From: Vicinamibacteria bacterium
GTDB taxonomy: Bacteria; Acidobacteriota; Vicinamibacteria; Vicinamibacterales; UBA2999
Assembly (NCBI GenBank): GCA_025938035.1
Contig: JAICQE010000030.1
Coordinates: forward strand, 1-30,442
Length of the DNA: 30,442 bases
Reading direction: 5' to 3'
Both the position numbers and the translations under genes were made by a program. Positions 1 through 7,937 of this stretch are shown one piece after another. The first letter of the stretch is position 1; each line of letters begins with the position of its first letter. Under the pieces are notes generated by a model, which made no database searches, was not told the DNA's origin, and was given only the letters and a program-made list of their open reading frames with translations.

Positions 1-81
1 GCCGCCGGCCAGCGCCGCCGCCGCCTCGGAGGCGTTTCGCACGCTCACCAGCAACCGCATGAGGTGGGAAGCCTACTATGA
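1..81 (+). other. Possible 3' end of an upstream gene (unresolved)
   Basis: Frame 1 is open from the window edge to a TGA at 79-81, nine bases before the SDR start, so it could be the tail of an upstream operon gene. Frame 2 is also open through this stretch and runs on into the SDR gene. The 26 residues in frame 1 match nothing I recognise, and I cannot tell which frame, if either, is coding. Confidence 0.2.
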
Positions 82-90
82 TCGCCTGCA

Positions 91-858
91 ATGGTGGATT
101 CGGCGCCGCTGGCCGGGCGAACGATGGTCATCACGGGAGCCTCGAGCGGCATCGGGCGCGGCATCGCCCTCGCCGCAGCACGCGCTGGCGCCGACGTCGC
201 CCTCACGTACCGATCGAACGAAGCGGGCGTACGCCAGACCGCGGCGGACGTCGAGGCGAGCGGCCGCCGTGCCGTCGTCGCCCGCATGGATCTCGCGGAC
301 GCACAGTCGATTCACGCGTTGGCGGACGAGGTCAGCGGGACGTTTGGCCGCATCGACGCCTGGGTGAACAACGCCGGCGCGGATATCGTGACCAGCGGCG
401 GCGACCGACTGTCGCGCCTCGACAAGCTCGATCTGCTGCTGCGCGTCGATCTGCGAGGCACGATGATCGCGTCGTGGAAAGCCGCGGAACTCATGGCGGC
501 GCAGGCCGATGGCGGGGTCATCATCAATATCAGCTGGGATCACGTCGCCACCGGGATGGAAGGGGCGAACCCACAGCTCTATTCCGCGGCCAAGGGCGCC
601 ATCACGTCGTTCAGCAAGTCGCTGGCACGCAGCGTCGCGCCGCGCGTGCGCGTGAATATCGTGGCGCCGGGCTGGATCGAAACGGCGTTCGGCTCGGGCG
701 TCGATCGCGGCGTGTACCGCGCCGTTGCCGAGTCCACGCCGTTGAAGCGGTGGGGCACGCCGGCTGATGTCGCCGGCGCAGTGGTGTTTCTGGCATCGGC
801 GGCGGCATCGTTTCTCACAGGCGAGACGATCAACGTCGGCGGTGGAGTGGTGATGTAG
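91..858 (+). CDS. Short-chain dehydrogenase/reductase (SDR), possible pteridine reductase
   Basis: A 255-residue classical SDR, expected to be a cytosolic NAD(P)H-dependent oxidoreductase. The Rossmann motif TGASSGIG is at residues 15-22, NNAG at 93-96, the catalytic Ser at 148 and the YxxxK pair at Tyr164/Lys168. The C-terminal GETINVGGG segment is also typical. Length is normal and the ATG is nine bases after an upstream TGA. It is the first clear gene of a run of pterin-cofactor genes, with carbinolamine dehydratase following after 61 bases. Since FolM/PTR1-type SDRs reduce dihydropterins, a role in reducing the pterin ring is a reasonable inference. Sequence alone cannot separate this from a 3-oxoacyl-ACP reductase-like or generic SDR. 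Confidence 0.85.
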   Translation: MVDSAPLAGRTMVITGASSGIGRGIALAAARAGADVALTYRSNEAGVRQTAADVEASGRRAVVARMDLADAQSIHALADEVSGTFGRIDAWVNNAGADIVTSGGDRLSRLDKLDLLLRVDLRGTMIASWKAAELMAAQADGGVIINISWDHVATGMEGANPQLYSAAKGAITSFSKSLARSVAPRVRVNIVAPGWIETAFGSGVDRGVYRAVAESTPLKRWGTPADVAGAVVFLASAAASFLTGETINVGGGVVM

Positions 859-919
859 AAGGTCAGGTGAATCGGGGCATCGTTGGGCGGCGGGAGTTGG
901 GCGCGTTGGGAGTTTCGAT

Positions 920-1279
920 ATGCCGACAAAAGAACGCACGTATAGCGACACTGAGATTGCGGACCGGCTGAAAGATCTTCCCGGCTGGTATTTCGAAGAC
1001 GGCTGGATCCGGCGCGTCTACAAGACAGACGGCTGGCCGACGACGCTGATGCTGGTGAACGCCATCGGCTACCTCGCGGAAGCGGCTTACCACCACCCGG
1101 ACCTGTCCGTGACCTGGGGACGGCTGACGGTAAAGCTGTCGACGCACAGCGCCGGCGGCATCACCGACAAGGACTTCGAGCTGGCCCGCAAGATCGAGGA
1201 TGTCGTCCTCTGGCGTCCGTCCGGCGGCTCGCTCGAGGGGACGCCGAACAAGTTCGTGCGGAGCGGCGATCCGCGTTGA
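920..1279 (+). CDS. phhB: Pterin-4a-carbinolamine dehydratase (4a-hydroxytetrahydrobiopterin dehydratase)
   Basis: A 119-residue protein of the PCD/DCoH family, usually about 100 residues. The signature His-His-Pro is at residues 58-60, followed by DLSVTW, and a further His (76) lies in the VKLSTHSAGG segment. The family dehydrates 4a-hydroxytetrahydropterin to quinonoid dihydropterin. A GGGAG-like ribosome site precedes the ATG. The gene lies between an SDR and a dihydropteroate synthase-like gene, so its job here is more likely tied to a pterin C1 carrier than to phenylalanine hydroxylation; no phenylalanine hydroxylase is in the window. PCD genes are known in methylotroph H4MPT clusters. 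The family assignment is firm and the pathway role is inferred. Confidence 0.9.
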   Translation: MPTKERTYSDTEIADRLKDLPGWYFEDGWIRRVYKTDGWPTTLMLVNAIGYLAEAAYHHPDLSVTWGRLTVKLSTHSAGGITDKDFELARKIEDVVLWRPSGGSLEGTPNKFVRSGDPR

Positions 1280-1295
1280 TCGACCCTCAGCGATC

Positions 1296-2726
1296 GTGAC
1301 ATCGAACGGGGTCACACGCGTACTGTTCGTCACTGGAAAGCTGGCGGAACCGGCGCTGCGGCGTGTGCTCTCGGAGGCCGAGCTGCCGTTCAGCGTCGAC
1401 GTGGCGGTGCTGCGCATTACCGTTGCCGCGCTGATGACGACCGAGTGGATCGCGCGCTTTCTGGAGGTTCCGTCCGGCACCGACCTGGTCATGATTCCCG
1501 GCCTGTGCGAAGGCGACGCCGCTGCCCTCGCTGCCAGCACCGGGGTGCGCGTCGAGAAAGGGCCCAAGGACCTGCGTGAGATCCCGCACTATTTCGGCCG
1601 CGCCGAGGCCGCCCGCGACTACGGCGCCTGGGACATCGAGATCCTCGCCGAAATCAACAACGCCCCGCGGCTGACACCGGCGGCCATCCGCGCGGCAGCG
1701 GAGTACTTCCGTACGTCGGGCGCCGACGTGATCGACATCGGCTGCACGCCCGGGCTGCAATTCCCAAACCTCGGCGCCATCGTCCGCGACCTCGCGTCAG
1801 CCGGGATGCGTGTGAGCATCGACACGTTCGACGCGCACGAAATCCGCGCCGCGGTCGAGGCCGGCGCCGAGCTCGTCCTCAGCGTCAACGGCGCCAATAT
1901 CGATGTCGCCCGCGATCTGGCCGGGTCGTCGGCGCGCGTCGTTGTCGTTCCCGATCTCGGCGCGTCGCTCGACACGATGGATCGCAGCGTCGAAAAGCTG
2001 GAGGCGTGGGGTGTGCCGTATCTGCTCGATCCGATCCTCGAGCCGGTCGGGTTCGGCTTCACGGCGTCGATCGAGCGCTACGCCGAGACCCGCCGCCGCT
2101 ACCCGGATGCTGACATGTTGATGGGGATTGGGAACCTCACGGAACTGACGGCGGCGGATTCGACCGGCGTGAACGCGATGCTCATCGCCGTCTGTCAGGA
2201 GCTTGGCATCCGGTCCGTCCTGACGACGGAGGTCATTCCGTGGGCCAGAGGAGCCGTGCGCGAAATAGGGATCGCGCGTCAGCTGATGCACTACGCCGTC
2301 ACACGCAAGACGATCCCGAAGGGCGTGGACGATCGGCTGGTGACGATCAAGGACCCGTCGCTCCTCACCTACAGCGAGGACGAGCTGCATGCCCTGCAGG
2401 CGCGCATCACCGACCCCAACTTTCGCATCTTTGCCGACGCGGATGCGATTACGGTGTTCAACAACGAGCGGTTCGTGCGCGGCACCAATATCCAGGACAT
2501 CTTCAATCAGCTCGGCGTGGACGAGCCGTCGCACGCCTTCTATCTGGGCAAGGAACTGGCGCGGGCGAGTCTGGCGGTCACGCTCGGAAAGACGTACCGT
2601 CAGGAAGGATCGCTGTCGTGGGGCTATCTGACGCCGCCAGACGATGCGAAGTCCGAGCACGTGACGCTGACCCAGAAACCGGCACGCCGGAAGGGCGCCC
2701 TACGAACGCGAACCCGTCATGAGTGA
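1296..2726 (+). CDS. Dihydropteroate synthase-like protein with DUF6513-type N-terminus
   Basis: A 476-residue protein from a GTG start 16 bases after the phhB stop; the frame is open upstream but overlaps phhB there. The N-terminal ~120 residues (RVLFVTGKLAEPALRRVL onward) resemble the DUF6513 domain. The rest is a pterin-binding TIM barrel with NNAPRL, ADVIDIGCTPG and VSIDTFDAHEIRAAVEAGAE. This is the architecture of the dihydropteroate synthase-related family (TIGR00284, archaeal MJ0107-like) found in methanogens and H4MPT-using methylotrophs, distinct from FolP (about 280 residues). It is expected to join the pterin pyrophosphate to the arylamine made by beta-RFAP synthase. It overlaps the next gene by eight bases, implying translational coupling. 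The family call is strong; the precise reaction is by analogy. Confidence 0.85.
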   Translation: MTSNGVTRVLFVTGKLAEPALRRVLSEAELPFSVDVAVLRITVAALMTTEWIARFLEVPSGTDLVMIPGLCEGDAAALAASTGVRVEKGPKDLREIPHYFGRAEAARDYGAWDIEILAEINNAPRLTPAAIRAAAEYFRTSGADVIDIGCTPGLQFPNLGAIVRDLASAGMRVSIDTFDAHEIRAAVEAGAELVLSVNGANIDVARDLAGSSARVVVVPDLGASLDTMDRSVEKLEAWGVPYLLDPILEPVGFGFTASIERYAETRRRYPDADMLMGIGNLTELTAADSTGVNAMLIAVCQELGIRSVLTTEVIPWARGAVREIGIARQLMHYAVTRKTIPKGVDDRLVTIKDPSLLTYSEDELHALQARITDPNFRIFADADAITVFNNERFVRGTNIQDIFNQLGVDEPSHAFYLGKELARASLAVTLGKTYRQEGSLSWGYLTPPDDAKSEHVTLTQKPARRKGALRTRTRHE

Positions 2727-3315
2727 GATGCAACGAGGCAGCGACGTCCGCAAGTCCGAATATCCGATCGACACGGTCTTCCTGGATCGATGGTCGCCGC
2801 GCGCGATGTCCGGCGAAGCGCTCAGCGACGCCGAGCTGATGACGCTGTTCGAGGCGGCGCATTGGGCTCCCTCATCCGGCAATTCGCAGCCGTGGCGGTT
2901 CCTCTATGCGCGCCGCGACACGGAGCACTGGCCGCTGTTCTTCGAGTTGCTGAACGAAGGCAACAGGACCTGGTGCCATCGCGCCGCCGCGCTCCTCGTG
3001 TTCATCTCGCGCACGACGAACGAGAAGTCGGGCCGCGCGCTCGTCACGCATTCCTACGACACCGGCGCCGCCTGGATGAGCCTTGCCCTGCAGGGGTGGA
3101 TCAAGGGGCTGGTCGTGCACGGGATGGCCGGGTTCGATTACGCCCGCGCGAAAGACGCGCTGCACGTGCCGGATGACTTCACGGTGGAGGCAATGGCCGC
3201 CGTCGGCCGGCGCGGGCCGAAGGAGGAGCTGCCGCCGCAGCATCTGTCGCGGGAATTCCCCAGTCAGCGCCGGCCCGTCGCCGATCTCGTGTTCGCGGGA
3301 CCGTACACATCCTGA
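2719..3315 (+). CDS. Nitroreductase-family FMN oxidoreductase
   Basis: A 198-residue protein. The opening FLDRWSPRAMSG and the motif APSSGNSQPWRF (about residues 51-62) are the FMN-binding signature of the nitroreductase superfamily. Usual length is about 190-220 residues. The ATG overlaps the stop of the dihydropteroate synthase-like gene, and pabB starts seven bases after its own stop, so it is an integral operon member. The family reduces nitroaromatics, quinones, flavins and pterins. Its place between two pterin/pABA genes suggests reduction of a pterin intermediate, for example dihydro- to tetrahydromethanopterin. That substrate is my inference; a general detoxifying reductase remains possible. 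Confidence 0.8.
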   Translation: MSEMQRGSDVRKSEYPIDTVFLDRWSPRAMSGEALSDAELMTLFEAAHWAPSSGNSQPWRFLYARRDTEHWPLFFELLNEGNRTWCHRAAALLVFISRTTNEKSGRALVTHSYDTGAAWMSLALQGWIKGLVVHGMAGFDYARAKDALHVPDDFTVEAMAAVGRRGPKEELPPQHLSREFPSQRRPVADLVFAGPYTS

Positions 3316-3322
3316 TTCGCTC

Positions 3323-4840
3323 ATGTCCACGGTGATCGAGCTCACCGAAGCTCCAGATCCTGCACGCTGCTGCGAGCTGTTCGCCGGGCTGCCGTACCGG
3401 CTCTTCCTCGACAGCGCGACGCCGGCGACACGCCTCGGCCGCTTCTCCTTCCTGACCGCGGACCCGGTTGCGATCGTACGGAGCAAGGGCGCGCGGACCG
3501 AGGTTCGCAGTCTCAGAAACGGCGTGCGAAACGGCGTGCGCGTCGTTGCTGGCGACGCGCTCGCCCAGGTCGGTGCGCTGCTCGGTCCATACCGGCGAAC
3601 CGCGCTCGAAGGGCTGCCGCCTTTTCAGGGGGGCGCCGCCGGCTATCTCGCCTATGACTGGGGGCGGGTGCTCGAGCGCATTCCGGAGAATCGCCACGAT
3701 GATCTCGGACTGCCGGACGCGGTCTTCGGAATTTATGACTGGGTGATCGGCTGGGATCACCGCGCCGCGCGCGCGTGGCTGATTTCGACCGGCATCCCTG
3801 AGGTCGACGAGGCAACGCGAGCGCGAAGGGCAGACGAGCGCGCGAAGACGATTGTGGCGAGACTAAATGGGGATCGTGGCGCGGACGTTGTTACGTCCGC
3901 GTCTGGCGAGCCTGACAAGGCTCGCCCCACGATCGCAGATGCTCCCTCGCATCCCGTCGAAGGCGGCTGGTGGGATCGACGCCTCGACGTCCGATCGTCC
4001 TTCACGCATGAGGGGTATCTCGATGCGGTCGCTCGCGTCCGCGAGTACATCCTCGCCGGGGACATCTTCCAGACCAACCTGTCGCAGCGGTTCGAGGCGC
4101 CGCTGACCGAGTCGCCGTGGCAGCTGTACCGCCGGATGCGGGTTCGCAACGCCGCGCCGTTTGCCGCGTTCTTCGACACGCCGGACGTATCCGTGGTCAG
4201 CGCGTCGCCCGAGCGTTTCCTGCGCGTGGACGAAGGCGGCCATGTCGAGACGCGGCCGATCAAGGGCACGATGCCGCGCGGCTTCGGCCCCGAGCACGAC
4301 GGCTTACTCGGTCAGGCGCTGTCGGAAAGCGCCAAGGACCGCGCCGAGAACCTGATGATCGTCGACCTGATGCGCAACGATCTGTCGCGCGTGTGCCGCG
4401 CGGGCACCGTGCGCGTGCCGGAGCTCTTTACCCTCGAACACTACGCGACGGTCCACCACCTCGTCTCGACGGTGGTCGGCGAGCTGGCGCCCGGGCGCGA
4501 TGCGCTCGACCTGCTCCGCGCCGCCTTTCCCGGCGGATCGATTACCGGCGCGCCGAAGGTCCGGGCCATGGAAATCATCGCCGAGCTCGAGCCGTCGCAG
4601 CGCAGCGTCTACTGCGGGTCCATTGGGTACTGCAGCGTGACTGGCGCGCTCGATACCAGCATCGCCATCCGGACGGTGATCGCACCGGCCGGGCGCGGTC
4701 GCGTGTATTTCAGCGCCGGCGGCGGCATCGTGGCCGATTCGGACCCCGAGCAGGAGTACCGCGAGACGCTCCACAAGGCCCGTGGCATGATCGACGTTTT
4801 GGGGCGCCCTACGGATTCAGATGATTCTGCTCATCGATAA
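3323..4840 (+). CDS. pabB: Aminodeoxychorismate synthase component I
   Basis: A 505-residue enzyme that aminates chorismate with ammonia from PabA to give 4-amino-4-deoxychorismate for p-aminobenzoate. The ATG at 3323 is preferred over upstream in-frame starts that lie inside the nitroreductase gene. The C-terminal chorismate-binding domain (from about residue 235) has NLSQRFEAP, PIKGTMPR, DRAENLMIVDLMRNDL and GGSITGAPK. The Lys in PIKGT is the PabB hallmark; anthranilate synthase usually has A/S there. Residues 184-204 are encoded by an inserted 63-bp repeat lying in the linker between the N- and C-terminal domains. The 3' end overlaps pabA by 20 bases. In this operon the pABA product probably feeds beta-RFAP synthase, though it could also serve folate. 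Confidence 0.93.
   Translation: MSTVIELTEAPDPARCCELFAGLPYRLFLDSATPATRLGRFSFLTADPVAIVRSKGARTEVRSLRNGVRNGVRVVAGDALAQVGALLGPYRRTALEGLPPFQGGAAGYLAYDWGRVLERIPENRHDDLGLPDAVFGIYDWVIGWDHRAARAWLISTGIPEVDEATRARRADERAKTIVARLNGDRGADVVTSASGEPDKARPTIADAPSHPVEGGWWDRRLDVRSSFTHEGYLDAVARVREYILAGDIFQTNLSQRFEAPLTESPWQLYRRMRVRNAAPFAAFFDTPDVSVVSASPERFLRVDEGGHVETRPIKGTMPRGFGPEHDGLLGQALSESAKDRAENLMIVDLMRNDLSRVCRAGTVRVPELFTLEHYATVHHLVSTVVGELAPGRDALDLLRAAFPGGSITGAPKVRAMEIIAELEPSQRSVYCGSIGYCSVTGALDTSIAIRTVIAPAGRGRVYFSAGGGIVADSDPEQEYRETLHKARGMIDVLGRPTDSDDSAHR
3872..3934 (+). repeat. Hairpin repeat (family A) inserted in frame within pabB
   Basis: A 63-bp element bounded by the 8-bp inverted repeat GATCGTGG / CCACGATC. 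Inside are two perfect hairpins: GCGGACGT-TGTT-ACGTCCGC (3881-3900) and GGCGAGCC-TGACAA-GGCTCGCC (3905-3926). Related copies lie outside genes near 13867-13926 (opposite orientation) and 26572-26626. At 63 bases it adds exactly 21 codons to pabB, with no stop, between the two PabB domains. Confidence 0.85.
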
Positions 4841-5501
4841 CTACGACTCGTTCGTGCACAACCTCGCCCGCTACGTGTGCGAGCTGGGTTGGGAAGCCGT
4901 GGTTCATCGTAACGACGAGATGACCGTCGAGGACGTGGAGCGGCTCGCGCCGTCGCACATCATCATCTCGCCGGGGCCGTGCACGCCGACCGAGGCCGGG
5001 ATTTCGACCGACGTCGTCCGCCGTCTCGGCCGGAGCACTCCGATTCTTGGCGTCTGCCTGGGCCATCAGTGCATCGGCGCCGCGTACGGCGGCTCGATCG
5101 TCAGGGCCGGCCGTCCGGTCCACGGCAAGACCTCGGCCCTGGTGCACGATGGGACGAGCATCTTCACCGGCCTGCCGTCGCCGATTCGCGTTGCCCGATA
5201 TCACTCGCTGGTCATCGCCAGACCCGACGTGCCGACGGAACTGCGGGTGCTGGCCACTGCCCGCGACGATCAGGAAGTGATGGCGGTGGAGCATCGCGAG
5301 CATCCGGTGATCGGCGTCCAGTTCCATCCGGAATCCGCGGCGACCGAATACGGCTATGCGATGCTCGATCGGTTTCTCCGCGGCGATCGGGCGCGGCTGA
5401 CGGATGTCGCCGCACGGGCCGACGGGGCGCCCGGTACGCCACCTCCCGTCGAGGACGAACCGCGGACGTTCGTCCCTCCTCCGGTGGAGCATGTGCGGTG
5501 A
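4821..5501 (+). CDS. pabA: Aminodeoxychorismate synthase component II (glutamine amidotransferase)
   Basis: A 226-residue class I glutamine amidotransferase that supplies ammonia to PabB. It opens with ILLIDNYDSFVHNLARY, typical of PabA/TrpG. The nucleophile is Cys79 in GVCLGHQ, and the catalytic His-Glu pair lies in VQFHPES. SPGPCTP is also present. The family is usually about 190 residues; the extra ~35 at the C-terminus are Pro/Glu-rich and look like a low-complexity tail. The start overlaps the pabB 3' end by 20 bases, and the TGA overlaps the GTG of pabC (GTGA). PabA and TrpG cannot be told apart on sequence alone; the PIKGT-type partner and adjacent pabC favour PabA. Confidence 0.92.
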   Translation: MILLIDNYDSFVHNLARYVCELGWEAVVHRNDEMTVEDVERLAPSHIIISPGPCTPTEAGISTDVVRRLGRSTPILGVCLGHQCIGAAYGGSIVRAGRPVHGKTSALVHDGTSIFTGLPSPIRVARYHSLVIARPDVPTELRVLATARDDQEVMAVEHREHPVIGVQFHPESAATEYGYAMLDRFLRGDRARLTDVAARADGAPGTPPPVEDEPRTFVPPPVEHVR

Positions 5502-6364
5502 CCGACACGCACACCATCGTCTGGGTCGATGGAAAGCGGTTTCCGTCGGACGGCGCGCATATCTCGGCGCGCGATCGCGGGTTTACGCTCGCCGACGGTG
5601 TCTTCGAGACGATGAAGGCGCGGAACGGAAAGGTCTTTCATCTCGACCGCCATTTGACGCGCATCGACGGCGCGCTCCGGACCCTGGACATCCCTCCGCC
5701 GGCCGAGCTGCGGGAGTGGGTGGACGCGGCGATTCACGCGGCGCACGTGCCGGAGGCCAGCATTCGCCTCACGGTGAGCCGGGGAGTCGCGCCCGGCGGC
5801 GTCGGCCCGCCGCCTGACCCCGTACCGACGGTCGTCGTGACGGTCGCGCCTCCTCCGGTGTTCGGCGCGGCAATCTACGAAACCGGGCTGACCGCTCACG
5901 TGGCGTCGGGCCGGCGGAACGAGCATGCGATCACGGCTGGACTGAAGACGCTGGCCTACACCGATGCGATCCTGGCGCTGATCGAGGCGCGACGGGCCGG
6001 CGCCGACGAGGTGCTGTTCCTCGACACCGCCGGGCATTGCTCGGAAGCGTCGGCCAGCAACCTCTTCGCGGTGATTGGCGGCAGGCTGGCAACGCCGCCC
6101 ACGTCGTGTGCGGCGCTTCCCGGCATCACGCGCCGCGCGGTGATCGAGCTGGCGGCGGAACTTGCGCTGTCCGTGAACGAACGGCCGTTCGGCCTCGACG
6201 AACTGAACGCCGCGAACGAGGCATTCCTGACCAGTTCGCTGCGCGGCATTGCGCCGCTCGTGCGGGTCGGCGGGCACCCGATTGGAACAGGCACGCCAGG
6301 CGCGGTCACTCAGAAGCTGATGGCCGCATATGCCGCGCTCGTCAAAGCGGAGTGCGGCGAGTGA
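5498..6364 (+). CDS. pabC: Aminodeoxychorismate lyase-type class IV PLP enzyme
   Basis: A 288-residue fold-type IV PLP protein starting at GTG 5498, chosen because it overlaps the pabA stop and begins the conserved region IVWVDGKRFP. Other marks are DRGFTLADGVFETM (residues 27-40), the predicted PLP Lys150 in AGLKTLAYTD, and the SEASASNLF loop. PabC releases pyruvate from aminodeoxychorismate to give p-aminobenzoate. The family also includes branched-chain and D-amino acid aminotransferases. The direct pabB-pabA-pabC order makes the lyase role the best call, completing a three-gene pABA set inside the H4MPT-type operon. Its stop overlaps the GTG start of the DUF447 gene. Confidence 0.85.
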   Translation: MTDTHTIVWVDGKRFPSDGAHISARDRGFTLADGVFETMKARNGKVFHLDRHLTRIDGALRTLDIPPPAELREWVDAAIHAAHVPEASIRLTVSRGVAPGGVGPPPDPVPTVVVTVAPPPVFGAAIYETGLTAHVASGRRNEHAITAGLKTLAYTDAILALIEARRAGADEVLFLDTAGHCSEASASNLFAVIGGRLATPPTSCAALPGITRRAVIELAAELALSVNERPFGLDELNAANEAFLTSSLRGIAPLVRVGGHPIGTGTPGAVTQKLMAAYAALVKAECGE

Positions 6365-6939
6365 TCATCGAAACGATCGTCACCACCATTTCGGCGGATG
6401 GCGAGGTGAACTGCGCCCCGATGGGCGTCGAATGGAATCCTGACGTCGAACCGGAGACGATTGTTCTGAAGCCGTTCCTGGAGACGGCAACGTATCGAAA
6501 TGTCCTCGCCACCCGCACCGCCGTCGTCAATCTCATCGATGATGTGCGGGTGTTCGCAAGGGCGGCGATCAGCAATCCGGCCTACGAGACCGTCCCCGCG
6601 CAGGTCGTTCGCGGCGTCGCGCTGGCCGACGCCTGTTCCTGGCGCGAGCTCGAGGTGACCGGAATCGACAGCACCCCTCCGCGATCGCGAATCGACACCC
6701 GGACCGTGCATCGCCAGGTCAGGCGGGAGTTCATCGGCTTCAATCGCGCCCGCCACGCCGTGCTCGAGACGGCAATCTACGCGACGCGTGTCCACCTCGT
6801 GGCGCGCGAGTATCTTCTCAGCGAGGTCGAGCGGCTGCAGGTCATCGTCGACAAGACGGCCGGTCCGCATGAATTCGAGGCGATGGCGCTGCTGGTTGAG
6901 TACATTCGCAGCGCACCCTCCGCCGTGGTGAACTCGTGA
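6361..6939 (+). CDS. DUF447 family protein (H4MPT-associated, putative flavin-binding)
   Basis: A 192-residue protein from a GTG that overlaps the pabC stop. It begins IIETIVTTISADGEVNCAPMGVEW, continues LKPFLETATYRNVL and FVNLIDDVR-like text, and ends in a helical region containing FNRARHAVLETAIYATRVHL. This pattern matches DUF447 (COG2457), a family of methanogens and H4MPT-dependent methylotrophs with a predicted flavin-reductase-like split-barrel fold. Its reaction is, to my knowledge, not established. The company of beta-RFAP synthase immediately downstream is the usual context. GTGA overlaps on both sides show tight coupling. Confidence 0.85.
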   Translation: MIIETIVTTISADGEVNCAPMGVEWNPDVEPETIVLKPFLETATYRNVLATRTAVVNLIDDVRVFARAAISNPAYETVPAQVVRGVALADACSWRELEVTGIDSTPPRSRIDTRTVHRQVRREFIGFNRARHAVLETAIYATRVHLVAREYLLSEVERLQVIVDKTAGPHEFEAMALLVEYIRSAPSAVVNS

Positions 6940-7925
6940 CCACCACCGGACTCGAAGTCTTCGTTGAGGCGCCCGCCCGGCTGCACTTCGGCGTGCTCGA
7001 TCTCCGCGGCGAACTGGGCCGGTGGTTCGGCGGCATCGGCGCGGCCGCTCCGGAGGCGACGCTGCTCGTGTCTGCGTCCAGGGCGCTGACCGTGACCGCG
7101 CACGGGGAGGACGCGCAGCGCACCTCGGCGTTCGCGAAGCGGTTTCTCGACCACCACCATATCCGCGAAGGCGCCCGCGTCTGCGTGCACCGTTCGCTCC
7201 CGCGGCACGCCGGTCTCGGTTCCGGAACGCAGCTGGCGCTTTCCGTGGCGCGGGCGCTGGCCGAGCTGTACGGACTCGATCCCGATCCGCCGACGCTGGC
7301 GCAGGCCGTTGGCCGAGCGCGCCGATCCGCAATCGGCACGTGGATCTTCTCCGGCGGCGGTCTGGTGGTCGAAGGCGGCCGGCACACGGGATTCGACAAT
7401 TGCGGGCCGTTGATTGCCCGTGTTCCGTTCCCGTCCGAATGGCGATGCGTCGTCGCGGTTCCGGGCGGCAAGGGACTCAGCGGTGTTCGCGAAGAAGAGG
7501 CCTTCTACCGGCTGCCGATGCCGCGGCAGGAAGAGGTGGAGCGCGTGGCGCATCTCGTCCTGCTGCTGCTGTTGCCGTCGGTCGTCGAAGCCGACCTCTC
7601 GAACTTCGGCCGGGCCCTCTCGCAGATCCAGGAGATTACCGGCCGCTGGTTCGCGGCCGTCCAGGGCAGCACGTTTGCCAAGGGCGTAAGCGAGGAGCTG
7701 GTGCACCGGATGCGCGAATGGCGCGCGCTGGGCGTCGGCCAGAGCTCCTGGGGTCCCGCTGTCTACGGCATCGTCGGCCGCGATGACGATGCAAAGAGGC
7801 TGGCGGACCGGGCACGAGACTTCATCGGGTCCGAGGGCGTCGTCTACGCAGGTCCGTTCCGCAGCGAAGGCGCTCGTGTGTGGACCACAACGGCACAGCT
7901 GCCAACGCCCAACCAGACGATATAG
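6936..7925 (+). CDS. Beta-ribofuranosylaminobenzene 5'-phosphate (beta-RFAP) synthase
   Basis: A 329-residue GHMP-kinase-fold protein. The N-terminal signature RLHFGVLDLRGELGRWFGGIG (residues 15-35) and the glycine-rich loop PRHAGLGSGTQLAL (89-102) match beta-RFAP synthase (COG1907). The enzyme condenses p-aminobenzoate with PRPP, releasing CO2 and pyrophosphate; this is the committed step that separates H4MPT from folate. It is therefore the strongest single marker for the pathway in this operon. The GTG start overlaps the DUF447 stop. It is the last gene of the operon before a convergent minus-strand ORF 12 bases on. Length is normal for the family. Confidence 0.9.
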   Translation: MTTTGLEVFVEAPARLHFGVLDLRGELGRWFGGIGAAAPEATLLVSASRALTVTAHGEDAQRTSAFAKRFLDHHHIREGARVCVHRSLPRHAGLGSGTQLALSVARALAELYGLDPDPPTLAQAVGRARRSAIGTWIFSGGGLVVEGGRHTGFDNCGPLIARVPFPSEWRCVVAVPGGKGLSGVREEEAFYRLPMPRQEEVERVAHLVLLLLLPSVVEADLSNFGRALSQIQEITGRWFAAVQGSTFAKGVSEELVHRMREWRALGVGQSSWGPAVYGIVGRDDDAKRLADRARDFIGSEGVVYAGPFRSEGARVWTTTAQLPTPNQTI

Positions 7926-7937
7926 TCGCGGCCCTTC

